Below are positions 52,901-62,419 of a stretch of DNA of 64,000 nucleotides, one piece after another. The position numbers and the translations under genes are program-made. Positions within the stretch are counted from its first letter, which is position 1. The number at the start of each line of letters is the position of its first letter. The stretch is from DASRDU01 sp035560235. Its GTDB lineage: Bacteria > Acidobacteriota > Blastocatellia > RBC074. The stretch is from the NCBI GenBank assembly GCA_035560235.1, contig DATMAG010000090.1, positions 44,134 to 108,133 on the forward strand. The letters run 5' to 3'. A model generated the notes under the pieces. It was not told the DNA's origin, made no database searches, and worked only from the letters and a program-made list of their open reading frames with translations.

Positions 52901-53704
52901 TCAGACCTGACCAATCCACGAGAGCGTTTCAGCTGTCAGACGCTCGCCGCCGACCAGTTGCACAAAGTAATCCTCAAGCGTCGTGCCCGCCGAATCACGC
53001 AATTCATTCAGTGATCCGGCCCCGACGATCCGGCCCTCATTGATCACCGCAATGTCGGTGCAGAGCCGTTCGACAATCTCAAGGATGTGCGAAGTCAGAA
53101 AGATCGTCACTCCCCGCCCGCGCATTCTTTCGAGCAGGCTTTTGATCGTGCGAGCGGCCACGGCGTCAACTCCCTCGAAAGGCTCGTCCAGAAACAGCAC
53201 CTGCGGATTGTGAATCAGCGCGGCAGCCAGCGAGATCTTCTTGCGCATCCCGTGCGAGTATTCGACCAGCAGCGCGCGCGGCTTGTCCTCGAGTTCCATC
53301 AGCCGGAGCAGTTCCGTCGTCCGTGTGGCTACCACGTGCCGGTCGAGTTCGTGCATCCGGCCAACGAAGGTCAGAAACTCAGGGCCGGTCAGCCGCTCAA
53401 ACAGATTGAGGTCTTCCGGCACCACTCCGATCAGTCGCTTGACCGTGAGCGGATCAGCCGCCAGATCGTGTCCGAGAATGCTGATGCTCCCAGAGGTCGG
53501 GGCGAGCATGCCGGTGAGCATTTTGATCGTCGTTGATTTCCCCGCTCCGTTCGGGCCGAGAAAGCCGAAGAAGGAGCCGCGCGGGACATTGAGTTCAATC
53601 CGGTCAACGGCAATGAAATCTCCGAACCGGCGCGTCAGCCCGGTAGCCAGCACCGCTGCCTGAGAGTTCTGTCCAGCCTGTGTTGATGTGTGATCGGTGA
53701 GCAT
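52901..53704 (-). CDS. ABC transporter ATP-binding protein (ABC-2 exporter type)
   Basis: 267 residues: Walker A GPNGAGKST, Q loop, signature region YSHGMRKK (a common variant in this exporter class), Walker B VLFLDEPFEG and the H-loop TSHILE. Such proteins pair with ABC-2 permeases. No permease gene is adjacent; the permease at 42.0-43.7 kb, on the same strand, is the only one in the window. The start at 53704 is followed by a short non-conserved segment before the core fold. Confidence 0.9.
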   Translation of the reverse strand: MLTDHTSTQAGQNSQAAVLATGLTRRFGDFIAVDRIELNVPRGSFFGFLGPNGAGKSTTIKMLTGMLAPTSGSISILGHDLAADPLTVKRLIGVVPEDLNLFERLTGPEFLTFVGRMHELDRHVVATRTTELLRLMELEDKPRALLVEYSHGMRKKISLAAALIHNPQVLFLDEPFEGVDAVAARTIKSLLERMRGRGVTIFLTSHILEIVERLCTDIAVINEGRIVGAGSLNELRDSAGTTLEDYFVQLVGGERLTAETLSWIGQV

Positions 53705-53778
53705 TCAGGGAAACAGCGACAGCGCCGGAAGAGAGTTCGGGAATCAGAAAGACTTCCAGCCTGCGGCAGGAGTCATCC

Positions 53779-53967
53779 TCAGATGGTTTTGCGGGGCGAA
53801 ATCCGGATCATCCTGCACTCACCGGCAGATGTCTGAGAGGATGGGCTGAGTTCTTCGCGGCAATGGCACTCCGAATGACAGGCGCGCTGGCCGTCTGGTT
53901 GCAGCCGACGGAAAACCAGCACCAGACACCCGACCAGAGCCAGCAGCAGGAAAATCTGCTCAAGCAT
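53779..53967 (-). CDS. Possible small single-helix membrane protein
   Basis: 62 residues: an N-terminal hydrophobic helix (about 4-19, IFLLLALVGCLVLVF), then RRLQ and a Cys/His-rich stretch (CHSECHC). The architecture recalls small FeoB-associated Cys-rich membrane proteins but I cannot assign it. GAGA lies four bases before the ATG. It is 78 bases downstream of the ferredoxin gene on the same strand. The last 20 residues look non-conserved and it may be spurious. Confidence 0.4.
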   Translation of the reverse strand: MLEQIFLLLALVGCLVLVFRRLQPDGQRACHSECHCREELSPSSQTSAGECRMIRISPRKTI

Positions 53968-54045
53968 AAATCTCTGTCAGCCGCCAGCCTCCCTGTTCCG
54001 AAAGGCCGGATCAGCCTCTCCCCGGAGAGCCGACGGCTGACAGCC

Positions 54046-54306
54046 TTACTTATAATAATCAGCGTTGATCTGAATGTAATTCTGCCACTTCTCAGGGACT
54101 TCCTCATCACGGAAGATGGCTTCGACCGGGCAGGCCGGCTGGCAGGCGCCGCAGTCAATACACTCGTCAGGATTGATGTAAAGCTGGGTCGCGGCCTCAA
54201 ACTCAGCCTCGTCCTTGCGCGGATGGATACAGTCCACCGGGCAGACATCAACGCAAGCCGTGTCCTTGGTGCCGATACACGGTTCGCAAATCACGTAGGT
54301 GGCCAT
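54046..54306 (-). CDS. fdxA: 7Fe-type ferredoxin
   Basis: 86-residue electron carrier. The second cluster motif CIDCGACQPACP (Cys49, 52, 55, 59) binds a 4Fe-4S centre. The first motif is CIGTKDTACVDVCPVDC; like actinobacterial FdxA it lacks one Cys of the usual set (Lys/Thr there), so this centre is probably 3Fe-4S. An insert of about eight residues lies between the two motifs. Cytoplasmic. Redox partner unknown. It stands alone or with the small protein downstream. Confidence 0.9.
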   Translation of the reverse strand: MATYVICEPCIGTKDTACVDVCPVDCIHPRKDEAEFEAATQLYINPDECIDCGACQPACPVEAIFRDEEVPEKWQNYIQINADYYK

Positions 54307-54860
54307 TACCTTGAGTCTCCTTGTTATGAAAGTCTCTATTTCGCTCTCAGATGCAAGTCTTCAGTGAAGCAAGACAGTGTCCTCATTTTACAGGTTCACT
54401 GATTGATTGCAAGATCGCGCCTGAATGCTCGTTCACGGCTTCACAGCCTCACCCTGACTGATTCCCGTGAACGGTTCGTCTCGGACTCACCCGCTGTTTT
54501 TGAGAGGGTCCCTGAGCGAAATCAGGCGAGCGGGACGCGCGCGCTCACGGTTCGGACAAAAAAGATTCCGCTCCAGTGCTGAATTTCACGGAAAACGCCA
54601 AAACGATGCTTGTCGCCGTCGGCCCTGATTGCATATACTCCCCGCTGCCTAACACAACAGACCGTTCACGAGTGCCCTCAACTATTGATAATTTCTGTCA
54701 GGATTAAACCCCCGACCTGTCCGGACCAACCTCAAAACCAACAGTGTTTCATCCAGGAAGTCTGCCTGGAACTGTGGCCGAAGTGCTGAGTACAGAGCTC
54801 AGGCCCCTCCTCATACCTGAGCCTCTCTGACTGCACACACACCTGGAAAGGGAACCCAAT
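54307..54860. other. Divergent intergenic region with promoter ahead of the HD-GYP gene
   Basis: 554 bases. A promoter candidate TTGTCG (54610-54615) with TATACT (54634-54639), 18-base spacing, faces the HD-GYP gene, giving a leader of about 215 bases. A CCGCT...AGCGG inverted pair lies at about 54491-54533. The ferredoxin promoter was not fixed. No gene recognised. Confidence 0.5.
54610..54639 (+). promoter_or_regulatory. Sigma-70-like promoter candidate for the HD-GYP regulator
   Basis: TTGTCG and TATACT separated by 18 bases; the -10 box matches five of six consensus positions. Confidence 0.5.
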
Positions 54861-55907
54861 ATGCCGAACCGAATCCCCAGAAAGGTTCTCTGGATTGATG
54901 ATGATGCGACGACGCTGCAGCTCGGTCGCATCTACCTGGAAAAAGCCGGCTACTCTTTCCTTGCCGCCGAGGATGGCGAACAGGGAATCCTGGTGGCAGA
55001 ACAGGAACATCCGGACCTTATCCTGCTTGATTACGCCATGGCCGGAATGAGCGGCAAGGAAGTCTATGAATTCCTGCGCTCACTCGGCCCTGAACACCAC
55101 CTCTACAACCTGCCGGTCGTCATGCTGACCGGCCTCAGTCACGACGACCGCGAACGACGCGAAATGCTCAGGCTCGGTCTGTCGGCCTTTCTCTTCAAGC
55201 CCTTCGGCCCGCGCGAACTGCTCAACGTAATTGACAACGTGCTGATCACGCATGAAATCCGCGAGCGAAACCGCCTGCTCGAACGCGAACTGCAGGACAC
55301 ATTTACTTCAATGGTGCGGTCGCTGATCTCGCTGCTCTCGGTCAAGGATCCGTACACCGGAGAGCATTCGGGCGTGCTGCTGCATCTGGCCGAACGGCTC
55401 GCGCGCAAGTGCGGCCTCGATGATGACGAAGTTTTCGATGTCAAAGTCGCCGCGCTGCTGCACGACATCGGCAAGATCGGCGTGCCCGAAGCCATCCTGC
55501 GCAAACCGGGCCGTCTGACTCCCGAAGAAAAGGCCGAGATGGACAAGCACGTCATTTACGGTTACTGCGCGCTCGCTGATATTCCCAAATTCAGCCGCGT
55601 GCGCAAGCTGGTCTATCACCATCACGAATGGTGGAATGGAGGCGGTTATCCCGAAAGGCTGGTCGGTGAACAGACTCCCATCGGAGCGCGCATCGTCGCG
55701 GTCGTTGACGCTTTCGATGCGATGACTTCAGATCGTCCCTACCGGCGCGGCATGGATCAGGACATCGCGCTCGAACGCCTGCACGCGAGCAGCGGCACGC
55801 AGTTCGATCCGTTCGTGGTCGAGCAGTTCACGGCCTGTCTCAGAGAAGGCATTCCAGGCTTTGAACGCACAGCCAATCTGAACGGGATCATTTCGATGTT
55901 TCAGTGA
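54861..55907 (+). CDS. Response regulator with HD-GYP domain (c-di-GMP phosphodiesterase)
   Basis: 348 residues: receiver with Asp57 (LILLDYAMAG), a short helical linker, and an HD-GYP domain with LLHDIGKIG (His200-Asp201) and HHEWWNGGGYP (around 253-264), where the GYP is intact. It should hydrolyse c-di-GMP when phosphorylated. The kinase partner is not adjacent. It contrasts with the degenerate EAL protein at 51.8 kb, so c-di-GMP turnover in this region, if any, rests on this enzyme. A terminator follows. Confidence 0.93.
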   Translation: MPNRIPRKVLWIDDDATTLQLGRIYLEKAGYSFLAAEDGEQGILVAEQEHPDLILLDYAMAGMSGKEVYEFLRSLGPEHHLYNLPVVMLTGLSHDDRERREMLRLGLSAFLFKPFGPRELLNVIDNVLITHEIRERNRLLERELQDTFTSMVRSLISLLSVKDPYTGEHSGVLLHLAERLARKCGLDDDEVFDVKVAALLHDIGKIGVPEAILRKPGRLTPEEKAEMDKHVIYGYCALADIPKFSRVRKLVYHHHEWWNGGGYPERLVGEQTPIGARIVAVVDAFDAMTSDRPYRRGMDQDIALERLHASSGTQFDPFVVEQFTACLREGIPGFERTANLNGIISMFQ

Positions 55908-55933
55908 GTTTGTTCTCCCCCTCTGTGTCAATG

Positions 55934-55973
55934 GTCAGGGTGTCGAATCGCTCGCACCCTGACTTTTATTTTT
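55934..55973 (+). terminator. Rho-independent terminator
   Basis: GTCAGGGTG (55934-55942) pairs with CACCCTGAC (55955-55963), followed by TTTTATTTTT. Confidence 0.88.
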
Positions 55974-56144
55974 CATTTCCGAGAAGAGCAAGTTCCCGCC
56001 AGAATTGAGCAGGATCGCGCAAGACTGCGCCCGTTGCCCTGCCCTACACTCGTCCCGCTTTCCCCTGGAATCAGGCTGAATGAACCGGCCCTGTGCAGGC
56101 GCGTTCGCTCAGCAGTCAGCATTCAGATAAAGGAGACTTTGCAG

Positions 56145-57461
56145 ATGATCAAAAAAGGCGCACCCGTCGCTGAAGCCAAAGGCCGACTCGGTGTACTCTG
56201 TGTCGGACTCGGCGCGGTCACGACCACATTCATTGCCGGAGTCGAAGCCATTAAAAAAGGTCTGGCCAGCCCCGTCGGCAGCCTGACGCAGATGGGAACG
56301 ATCCGGCTCGGCAAACGCACCGAAGGCCGCTCGCCACTCATTAAGGATTTCGTTCCGCTCGCTGATCTCAACGACATAGTTTTCGGTACGTGGGATATTT
56401 TTGAGGACAACGCCTACGATGCGGCCCTGACTGCCGGGGTGCTTGAGAAGGAGACGCTGCTGCAGCTCAAGCCGCAGTTGTCGAAGATCAGACCGATGCC
56501 CGCCGTCTTCGATCAGGCTTATGTCAAACGCCTGAGCGGAACCAATGTCAAAACGGGCAAAAACAAGATGGATCTGGCCGAACAACTGATGGCCGACCTC
56601 GCTGAGTTCAAACGGAAGAACAAGTGTTCGCGCCTGGTGATGGTCTGGTGCGCTTCAACCGAGGTCTTCATCAAACCGCAGCCGGTTCACAAATCGCTCG
56701 CGGCTTTTGAAAAGGCCATGCGCGAAAATCACAAGGCCATCGCGCCTTCGATGATTTACGCCTATGCCGCGCTCAAATCGGGCGTGCCCTTTGCCAATGG
56801 CGCACCGAATCTGACGGTTGATATTCCGGCGATGCTCGAACTGGCCGAGAAAAACAACGTGCCAGTTGCGGGCAAGGATTTCAAGACAGGCCAGACGATG
56901 ATGAAGACGATCATCGCGCCCGGCCTCAAGGCCCGCATGCTCGGCCTGCACGGCTGGTACTCGACCAACATCCTCGGCAATCGTGACGGCGAGGTGCTGG
57001 ATGATCCCGGTTCGTTCAGGACCAAAGAGGAATCAAAGCTCTCGGTCCTGGAATACATCCTGCAACCGCATGTCTACCCGGAACTCTACAGTGACTTTTC
57101 GCATCTGGTGCGGATCAATTACTACCCGCCGCGCGGTGATAACAAGGAAGGCTGGGACAACATAGACATCTTCGGCTGGCTCGGTTATCCGATGCAGATC
57201 AAAATTGACTTCCTCTGCCGCGATTCGATTCTGGCCGCGCCGATTGTGCTCGATCTCGCGCTCTTCATGGATCTGGCGCAGCGGGCCGGAATGCGCGGCA
57301 TTCAGGAGTGGCTCTCATTCTATTTCAAGAGTCCGATGTGCGCGCCCAGGCTCTACCCGGAACACGATCTGTTCATTCAACTGATGAAGCTCAAGAACAC
57401 GCTGCGCCACCTGCGCGGCGAGGAACTGATCACGCATCTCGGACTCGAGTACTACGACTGA
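56145..57461 (+). CDS. ino1: Inositol-3-phosphate synthase
   Basis: Converts glucose 6-phosphate to inositol 3-phosphate with NAD+. The 438 residues have the N-terminal nucleotide-binding segment GVLCVGLGAVTTTFIAG and family segments TWDIFEDNAYDAA, VWCASTEVF, VAGKDFKTGQTMMKT and LGLHGWYSTNILGNRDGEVL. The start at 56145 has AAAGGAG nine bases upstream; an earlier in-frame ATG at 56034 lacks support. Inositol could go to inositol phospholipids or compatible solutes. Monocistronic, with a long hairpin after its stop. Confidence 0.93.
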   Translation: MIKKGAPVAEAKGRLGVLCVGLGAVTTTFIAGVEAIKKGLASPVGSLTQMGTIRLGKRTEGRSPLIKDFVPLADLNDIVFGTWDIFEDNAYDAALTAGVLEKETLLQLKPQLSKIRPMPAVFDQAYVKRLSGTNVKTGKNKMDLAEQLMADLAEFKRKNKCSRLVMVWCASTEVFIKPQPVHKSLAAFEKAMRENHKAIAPSMIYAYAALKSGVPFANGAPNLTVDIPAMLELAEKNNVPVAGKDFKTGQTMMKTIIAPGLKARMLGLHGWYSTNILGNRDGEVLDDPGSFRTKEESKLSVLEYILQPHVYPELYSDFSHLVRINYYPPRGDNKEGWDNIDIFGWLGYPMQIKIDFLCRDSILAAPIVLDLALFMDLAQRAGMRGIQEWLSFYFKSPMCAPRLYPEHDLFIQLMKLKNTLRHLRGEELITHLGLEYYD

Positions 57462-57475
57462 AGTTTCAGCCGACC

Positions 57476-57526
57476 GCTGCAGGCAAAGCAAGCCTGGCTC
57501 GCAGCCAGGCTTGCTTTGCCTGCAGC
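57476..57526. terminator. Perfect 24-bp hairpin between convergent genes
   Basis: Bases 57476-57499 are the exact reverse complement of 57503-57526 with a three-base loop (CGC). It lies between the ino1 stop and the small membrane protein stop. There is no T tract on either side, so termination may be by structure alone. Confidence 0.7.
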
Positions 57527-57535
57527 CGGACTGCG

Positions 57536-57685
57536 TCAGGCGAGTCTGCGGCCTGAAAACAGATTGATGATCAGCATCACCAGGGCGATCACCAGCAGAA
57601 TGTGAATGAATCCCCCCAGTGTGTATGAGCTGACCATTCCGAGCAGCCACAGAATCAGCAGCACCACAAAGATTGTCCAAAGCAT
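57536..57685 (-). CDS. 49-residue membrane protein (DUF5670/lmo0937-like)
   Basis: A very short gene. Two hydrophobic helices flank a Tyr-Thr-Leu-Gly-Gly-Phe-Ile-His turn: MLWTIFVVLLILWLLGMVSS, then a second helix ending in SGRRLA. This closely fits the lmo0937-type family of about 50 residues found across bacteria, of unknown function and often stress linked. AAGGA lies seven bases before the ATG. It is convergent with ino1. Confidence 0.85.
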   Translation of the reverse strand: MLWTIFVVLLILWLLGMVSSYTLGGFIHILLVIALVMLIINLFSGRRLA

Positions 57686-57895
57686 AAGCAGGTCCTTTCC
57701 GGCGATCACGTCGCCTCAGAGTGTGTTCAGCCTTCGTGAAGTGCAAAAGCCGGGCCACAAGATCCGGCACACGCGCAAACAGGCGTCCTGACGGGCCTTT
57801 TCGCGCACGGCTCACAATACTGAATAAATTATGAAGGTTGAATGTAGCGCGCGCGTACACGCGCGGGAGGCGGGACACTGTATTCAGGCAGTGCA

Positions 57896-58849
57896 TCAGA
57901 TGCGGAGGGTTTCGGGCAGCAGCGATTTATGAATCTGAATTGCAGCCATTGCGCCTTCCGCTGCGGCGACAACGGCCAGTTGCGAACGCGGAGTCAGATC
58001 GCCCGCCGCATAAACGCCCGGCACGCTCGTCTGCTGATGCTCGTCAATCCAGACCAGTCCGCTTTCATCATCGAGCCGACAGCCGAGCTGTGAGTGCAGC
58101 TCCGATGCGGGCTGAGTGCCGAGATTGAAAAAGAGCGCATCGCATTCAAGCGCGCTGCCATCGGCAAACTGAACGCGTTCAAGTCTGCCCGTGTGGGAGT
58201 CGCCTTCGAGCCTGACAACGCTCTGATGAATGATCGGAATGTTGAAGGATGCGAGCCGGGCGCGATGCTCCCCGGTCAGATCGTCCGGCTCTCCATCCGT
58301 AATCAGTGTGAGCCGGTCAGTCCACGTCAGCAGATTGAGCGTGAAGCCCGCAGTTTTGCGGCCTCTGCCGAGAACGGCAACACGTTTGTCGCTGACTTCA
58401 TAACCGTCACAGTCGGGACAGTGAAACACGCTCAGGCCGTAAAATTCGAGAAAGCCGGGACAGTCCGGCGTCACGTCGCGCAGCCCCGTCGCCAGCAGCA
58501 GCCGTCGCGCTTCATAAGTCTCTTCGGTCAGTGCGCCGCCTGTCTCGCCCGACCCGACCTTCACGCGAAAGTGGTCATCAGCAATTCGCTCAGCCGAGGT
58601 GACGCAGGCTTCGATGATGACGCCGCCGTACTGTCGCACTTCATCACGCCCGCGCGCGAGCAGTTCAGCGGGCAGAATGCCATCGCGCCCGATCAGGCCA
58701 TGCACACCGTGTGAATAGAGATTGCGCGGACTGTTGTGATGAAAGACCAGCACGCGATAACGATAGCGCGCCAGAAAGAACGCCGCCGACAGGCCTGCAG
58801 GCCCCGCTCCGATCACGATGCAATCTTCAGGCTGCCTGTGCTGCTTCAT
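57896..58849 (-). CDS. Thioredoxin-reductase-like FAD/NAD(P) oxidoreductase
   Basis: 317 residues with an N-terminal FAD site (IVIGAGPAGLSAAF), the redox pair CPDC in FHCPDCDGYEVS, a degraded NADPH Rossmann motif (VLGRGRKTAG instead of GxGxxA) and a C-terminal VYAAGDLT FAD motif. Homologues use thioredoxin or ferredoxin-like partners or glutathione-type small molecules; the changed dinucleotide motif suggests weak or different NADPH use. It follows the kinase gene by 22 bases on the same strand, without a clear ribosome site. Confidence 0.87.
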   Translation of the reverse strand: MKQHRQPEDCIVIGAGPAGLSAAFFLARYRYRVLVFHHNSPRNLYSHGVHGLIGRDGILPAELLARGRDEVRQYGGVIIEACVTSAERIADDHFRVKVGSGETGGALTEETYEARRLLLATGLRDVTPDCPGFLEFYGLSVFHCPDCDGYEVSDKRVAVLGRGRKTAGFTLNLLTWTDRLTLITDGEPDDLTGEHRARLASFNIPIIHQSVVRLEGDSHTGRLERVQFADGSALECDALFFNLGTQPASELHSQLGCRLDDESGLVWIDEHQQTSVPGVYAAGDLTPRSQLAVVAAAEGAMAAIQIHKSLLPETLRI

Positions 58850-58871
58850 CAGTAATAAGCTGGTATTGCGC

Positions 58872-61800
58872 TCACTTCAGGCTTTCGTATTCTTTCTTCG
58901 CCGCGTGCAGAACCGGCAGTTCAGCATCAGCCTCCTGCCATAACCGGAAGAATGTTTCATAAGCCTGGCGACTCCCTGCGACATCATTCTGCAACGCTGC
59001 CGCCCGCGCCAGTCCGAGGTGCGCCAGCGGCCAGAGCGGCGAAAAGACCTCCCAGCCGCGATGCTCGATGATTTTCCGGAACTCTGCGGCTGCCAGCGCC
59101 CCGTTCCCTGCCTTCAAATGCGCCTGTCCGCGCAGCCAGTTCGGACGGAAAGAAGTGACAGCTTCGTAGCGTCGCGCCGGTTGCAACAACTGAATGGCTT
59201 TCTCCGGTCCGGCAACAGGATCGCGCTGCAGTTCCAGAGTTGCGCGAATCAGCGGCAGCCAGACCGAGTTGTGCATGGTATCCAGGGGAAACTTCCGGGC
59301 GATGTTTTCAGCCAGCAGCTGTGCCCGCGCGGTTTCGCCACACAGAGCCAGAGTCCAGGCCAGCGGCTGCGAGTCCAGCTGCTGAATCAGCGAAGGCATC
59401 AGTTCCTCGGGAGAAATATTCTCTTTTTCAAGGAAGGCGAGAACCTGCGAGGCCTGCTGTTCAGCCAGCTGGTTAAGTTCAAATACCGCGTTCAGGCTGG
59501 CTTCATTGGCCAGAATTCTGGCCTTCTCAGCCAGCAGGCCGCGAGCCTCAGCCAGCGCGGCAGCCTGCGCCAGGCCTTCGCCTGCTGCCCGTCGCCGACC
59601 GGCAAAGGCAAGTGACCGCGCCTGAAGCTCACGGATCTGATATTCATCCGGCTTTCCTGCAAACCACTCGATCTGACGCTGCATCGCCGGCGCATCACCC
59701 TTGAGAAACGCGATCAGGTAAAGCCGGTTGTGAAAGCCGCTGCTGTCCAGGCCGCGCGCCGTCCCCTGCCGGATAACTTCCTGCGCCTCATCAAACCGGT
59801 TCAGCCCGATCAGGGCGAGCGCCAGATTGGCGCGCGAGAGCGATAAATCAGCAGCCAGCCCGAGCGCTGTGCGGTAAGCCTCCGCTGCCTGTTCGAATTC
59901 GCCCGCAATCATGAGCGAGTTCCCGTGCAGATGATAACCGTAGGGATCCTGCGGGTAGGTCTGTGTGAGCAGCGAACTCGTTTCAATGCGCTTGTCAATC
60001 TCTCCGGTAATGTGTCTGAAATAGGTCGCCGAAATAGTAAGCCGCTCCCGCTCGCTGACACGATTGCGCAGCTGGTAAGCGCGCTTCAGATACTGGTTGC
60101 CGAGTTCCAGCTTGCGCAGATCACGTAATGTAGTCCCGAGTTGTTCCCAGGCCAGCGCGAATTCGCTGTCCAGTTCGGTGGCCCGTGTGAGCGCCGGGAC
60201 AGCCTGGGCGTAGAGTCCCTTTCTTCGCAGTTCGACTCCGATGGTGTAATCCTTGAATGCCTCAAGCGAAGCAGTCGTCGCCTCTTCAATCGGCGCATCG
60301 AAGCGACGAATCGAGGCAAGCGATTCACCCAGTTCCTCGCGCATCGCCGTCGCGGCCCGACCGAGCGCCCTGAGGACCTGCTCCTTCCCTTCAGCCTCGA
60401 ACTGCTGGCGCGCAATCCCTTCCCCGGTCTGGCTGTTGACTGCTTCCAGCGTAATCACGTAGTTGCGTCCGAGGCTGGCAATCGTTCCGATCAGCAATGC
60501 CTTGATTCCGCGCCGCTGGCAGATTTCGCGCCCGACCTCGCGCGTGATCTTCTCGTCCGGCGAACGCTCCATCAGCCTGAGCGTCTCGCGGGCGCGATCT
60601 TCGGGGAAGATGTTGAGATAAGGCGACTGCCCGAGCAGCACTGCCAGGCCCTGTTTGAGCGTCCCGTCAAAAACAGCATCGCCCGTCGTGTTGACGAAGT
60701 CTGCGAGCAGAATCGTATCCTTGTCAGTCAGGGCCGGTCTGGCAGAGCCGGACCTCCGGCTGTAGTAAAAATAAGCAGCGGCAGCAGCCAGAATGACAAG
60801 CGCGATTGCAGCCGCGAACCTGAGTCGTTTCAGCCATGCGAGCCGCGTGACCACGCCAGTCACCGGAACTTTCGCGTCAACTTCTGTATTCAGAGCCAGA
60901 CGGGCGGTTGCCGCAGTCAACCGTTCTTCAGCTGCTCTCGCCTGCTTTGCGCGTTCGGCACCCGTGCGTCGGATGCGGGCCTCAGCCGCGAGTCCGCTTT
61001 GCAGTGTTTTGAGATCAGTGAGTAACTCGCGCGCTGTTTGATAACGCCGCTCACGATGCTTGTTCAGCAGGCGATTAAGGATCTCCTGCAAGGCAGCAGG
61101 CGCGCCCTGAACGTTCAGGGCAAGTGGCGGAGGCTCGGCATCCGTAATCGCCACCACTGTGTGATGCCAGGTTTCGCCATCGAAGGGCCTGATCCCGGTA
61201 ATCAGTTCATAAAGAACCACGCCCAGACTGAACAGGTCGCTCCGCCCGTCTACCGTCTGCCCGCGCGCCTGCTCAGGAGACATGTATTGAATCGTCCCCA
61301 CCACGATTCCGGTCTGCGTTCTGAAATCCGAACTCGTCTTTGAACTATCGGCTCTGGTTTCGTTGCTGCCCGACTCAGGCTCGGTCAGTTTGGCGAGACC
61401 GAAATCGAGGACTTTCACGTACCCGTCGGATCGCACCATGATGTTCTCCGGCTTGATGTCGCGGTGGACGATGCCCGCTGCATGCGCGGCTTCGAGCGCG
61501 CTCGCTACCTGAACAGTCCACTCGAGGATCTGACTGAGCGACAGCTCCGGCTGGCCGACATATTCACGCAGCGTGCGGCCTTCGACAAATTCCGAAACAA
61601 TGTAGTCGCGCCCGTTCGCCTGACCAAAGTCATGGATAGTGATGATGTTGGGATGGTTCAGCGCGCTGACTGTCCGGGCTTCGCGCTGAAACCGACGCAC
61701 CCGCTCCGGATCGTTGACAAGGTGCGCAGGCAGGAACTTCAGAGCCGCCTGCCGTCTGAGTCGCGTGTCGTATGCGAGATAAACCGTCCCCATTCCGCCG

Positions 61801-62054
61801 CGCCCCAGTTCCCTGATCAACCGGTAAACGCCGATCATTTCGCCGCTGAAGCCCGACGAATCTTCAGATCCGGTCGCTGATGTCGTGAGGGAGCTGGCAG
61901 CCTCATCAACAGTCGCAAGCAGGTCTTCGACGCGCTGTCGCATCTCGTCATCACCCGCGCAGGCGCGCACAAGAAAAGCCGCGCGTTCTTCAACCGGGCG
62001 CTTGCGGGCAGCCTCAAGAAGATCCTGAATCTTTTGCCATTGCTGGGGACTCAT
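58872..62054 (-). CDS. Ser/Thr protein kinase with membrane helix and C-terminal TPR-like region
   Basis: 1060 residues. The N-terminal 70-residue leader (MSPQQWQKIQDLLEAARKR) is typical of acidobacterial kinases. The kinase domain is about 78-345, with GRGGMGTVYLA, the Lys of AALKFL, HRDIKPENIM (about 192) and DFGLAKL, all active-type. A single membrane helix (about 413-433) follows and the rest, over 600 residues, is helical and TPR-like, facing outward. Regulation targets are unknown. No Shine-Dalgarno sequence was seen before the ATG. It precedes the flavoprotein gene by 22 bases. Confidence 0.94.
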   Translation of the reverse strand: MSPQQWQKIQDLLEAARKRPVEERAAFLVRACAGDDEMRQRVEDLLATVDEAASSLTTSATGSEDSSGFSGEMIGVYRLIRELGRGGMGTVYLAYDTRLRRQAALKFLPAHLVNDPERVRRFQREARTVSALNHPNIITIHDFGQANGRDYIVSEFVEGRTLREYVGQPELSLSQILEWTVQVASALEAAHAAGIVHRDIKPENIMVRSDGYVKVLDFGLAKLTEPESGSNETRADSSKTSSDFRTQTGIVVGTIQYMSPEQARGQTVDGRSDLFSLGVVLYELITGIRPFDGETWHHTVVAITDAEPPPLALNVQGAPAALQEILNRLLNKHRERRYQTARELLTDLKTLQSGLAAEARIRRTGAERAKQARAAEERLTAATARLALNTEVDAKVPVTGVVTRLAWLKRLRFAAAIALVILAAAAAYFYYSRRSGSARPALTDKDTILLADFVNTTGDAVFDGTLKQGLAVLLGQSPYLNIFPEDRARETLRLMERSPDEKITREVGREICQRRGIKALLIGTIASLGRNYVITLEAVNSQTGEGIARQQFEAEGKEQVLRALGRAATAMREELGESLASIRRFDAPIEEATTASLEAFKDYTIGVELRRKGLYAQAVPALTRATELDSEFALAWEQLGTTLRDLRKLELGNQYLKRAYQLRNRVSERERLTISATYFRHITGEIDKRIETSSLLTQTYPQDPYGYHLHGNSLMIAGEFEQAAEAYRTALGLAADLSLSRANLALALIGLNRFDEAQEVIRQGTARGLDSSGFHNRLYLIAFLKGDAPAMQRQIEWFAGKPDEYQIRELQARSLAFAGRRRAAGEGLAQAAALAEARGLLAEKARILANEASLNAVFELNQLAEQQASQVLAFLEKENISPEELMPSLIQQLDSQPLAWTLALCGETARAQLLAENIARKFPLDTMHNSVWLPLIRATLELQRDPVAGPEKAIQLLQPARRYEAVTSFRPNWLRGQAHLKAGNGALAAAEFRKIIEHRGWEVFSPLWPLAHLGLARAAALQNDVAGSRQAYETFFRLWQEADAELPVLHAAKKEYESLK

Positions 62055-62419
62055 GTGGTGAAATTGAAGGACTCATTTCTGATCGCCGCCCGGCGCTGAC
62101 AGCGCGCCATCTGCGTTCGATGGCGGCAGCAGCAGTTGCGTCACGTTTTCCGAAACAGGCATCGTCATAGTAATCACCTGCGACACTCCGGCGTAAAATA
62201 CGGGCATTTAATCACAGTCAGCAGTCAATCACAAAATCGCGCCCCTTCGGATCTGGCGCAGCTCACTGCAGGAGTCAGAAGGTTCAGAAGCAAAGCGGAA
62301 GCCGGACGGTGACTGAGTTTCATGAGGGGCCGCATCGCCGCTTATGTGCGATTCAGTACCGACACCATACAGGGGTGTCACTATGATGACAGCACTTCAC
62401 AGGAAAGGATTGTGTTTCT
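62055..62419. other. Divergent intergenic region between kinase and SWIB genes
   Basis: 365 bases. The SWIB side holds a promoter with an overlapping inverted repeat, given separately. Near 62189-62216 an AT-rich stretch may serve the kinase gene. No coding sequence recognised. Confidence 0.5.
62359..62387 (+). promoter_or_regulatory. Promoter with overlapping inverted repeat, upstream of the SWIB gene
   Basis: CCGACA (-35) and TATGAT (-10) are 17 bases apart. The inverted repeat GACACC...GGTGTC (62361-62366, 62374-62379) spans the -35 box and spacer, so a bound repressor would block polymerase. Confidence 0.5.
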
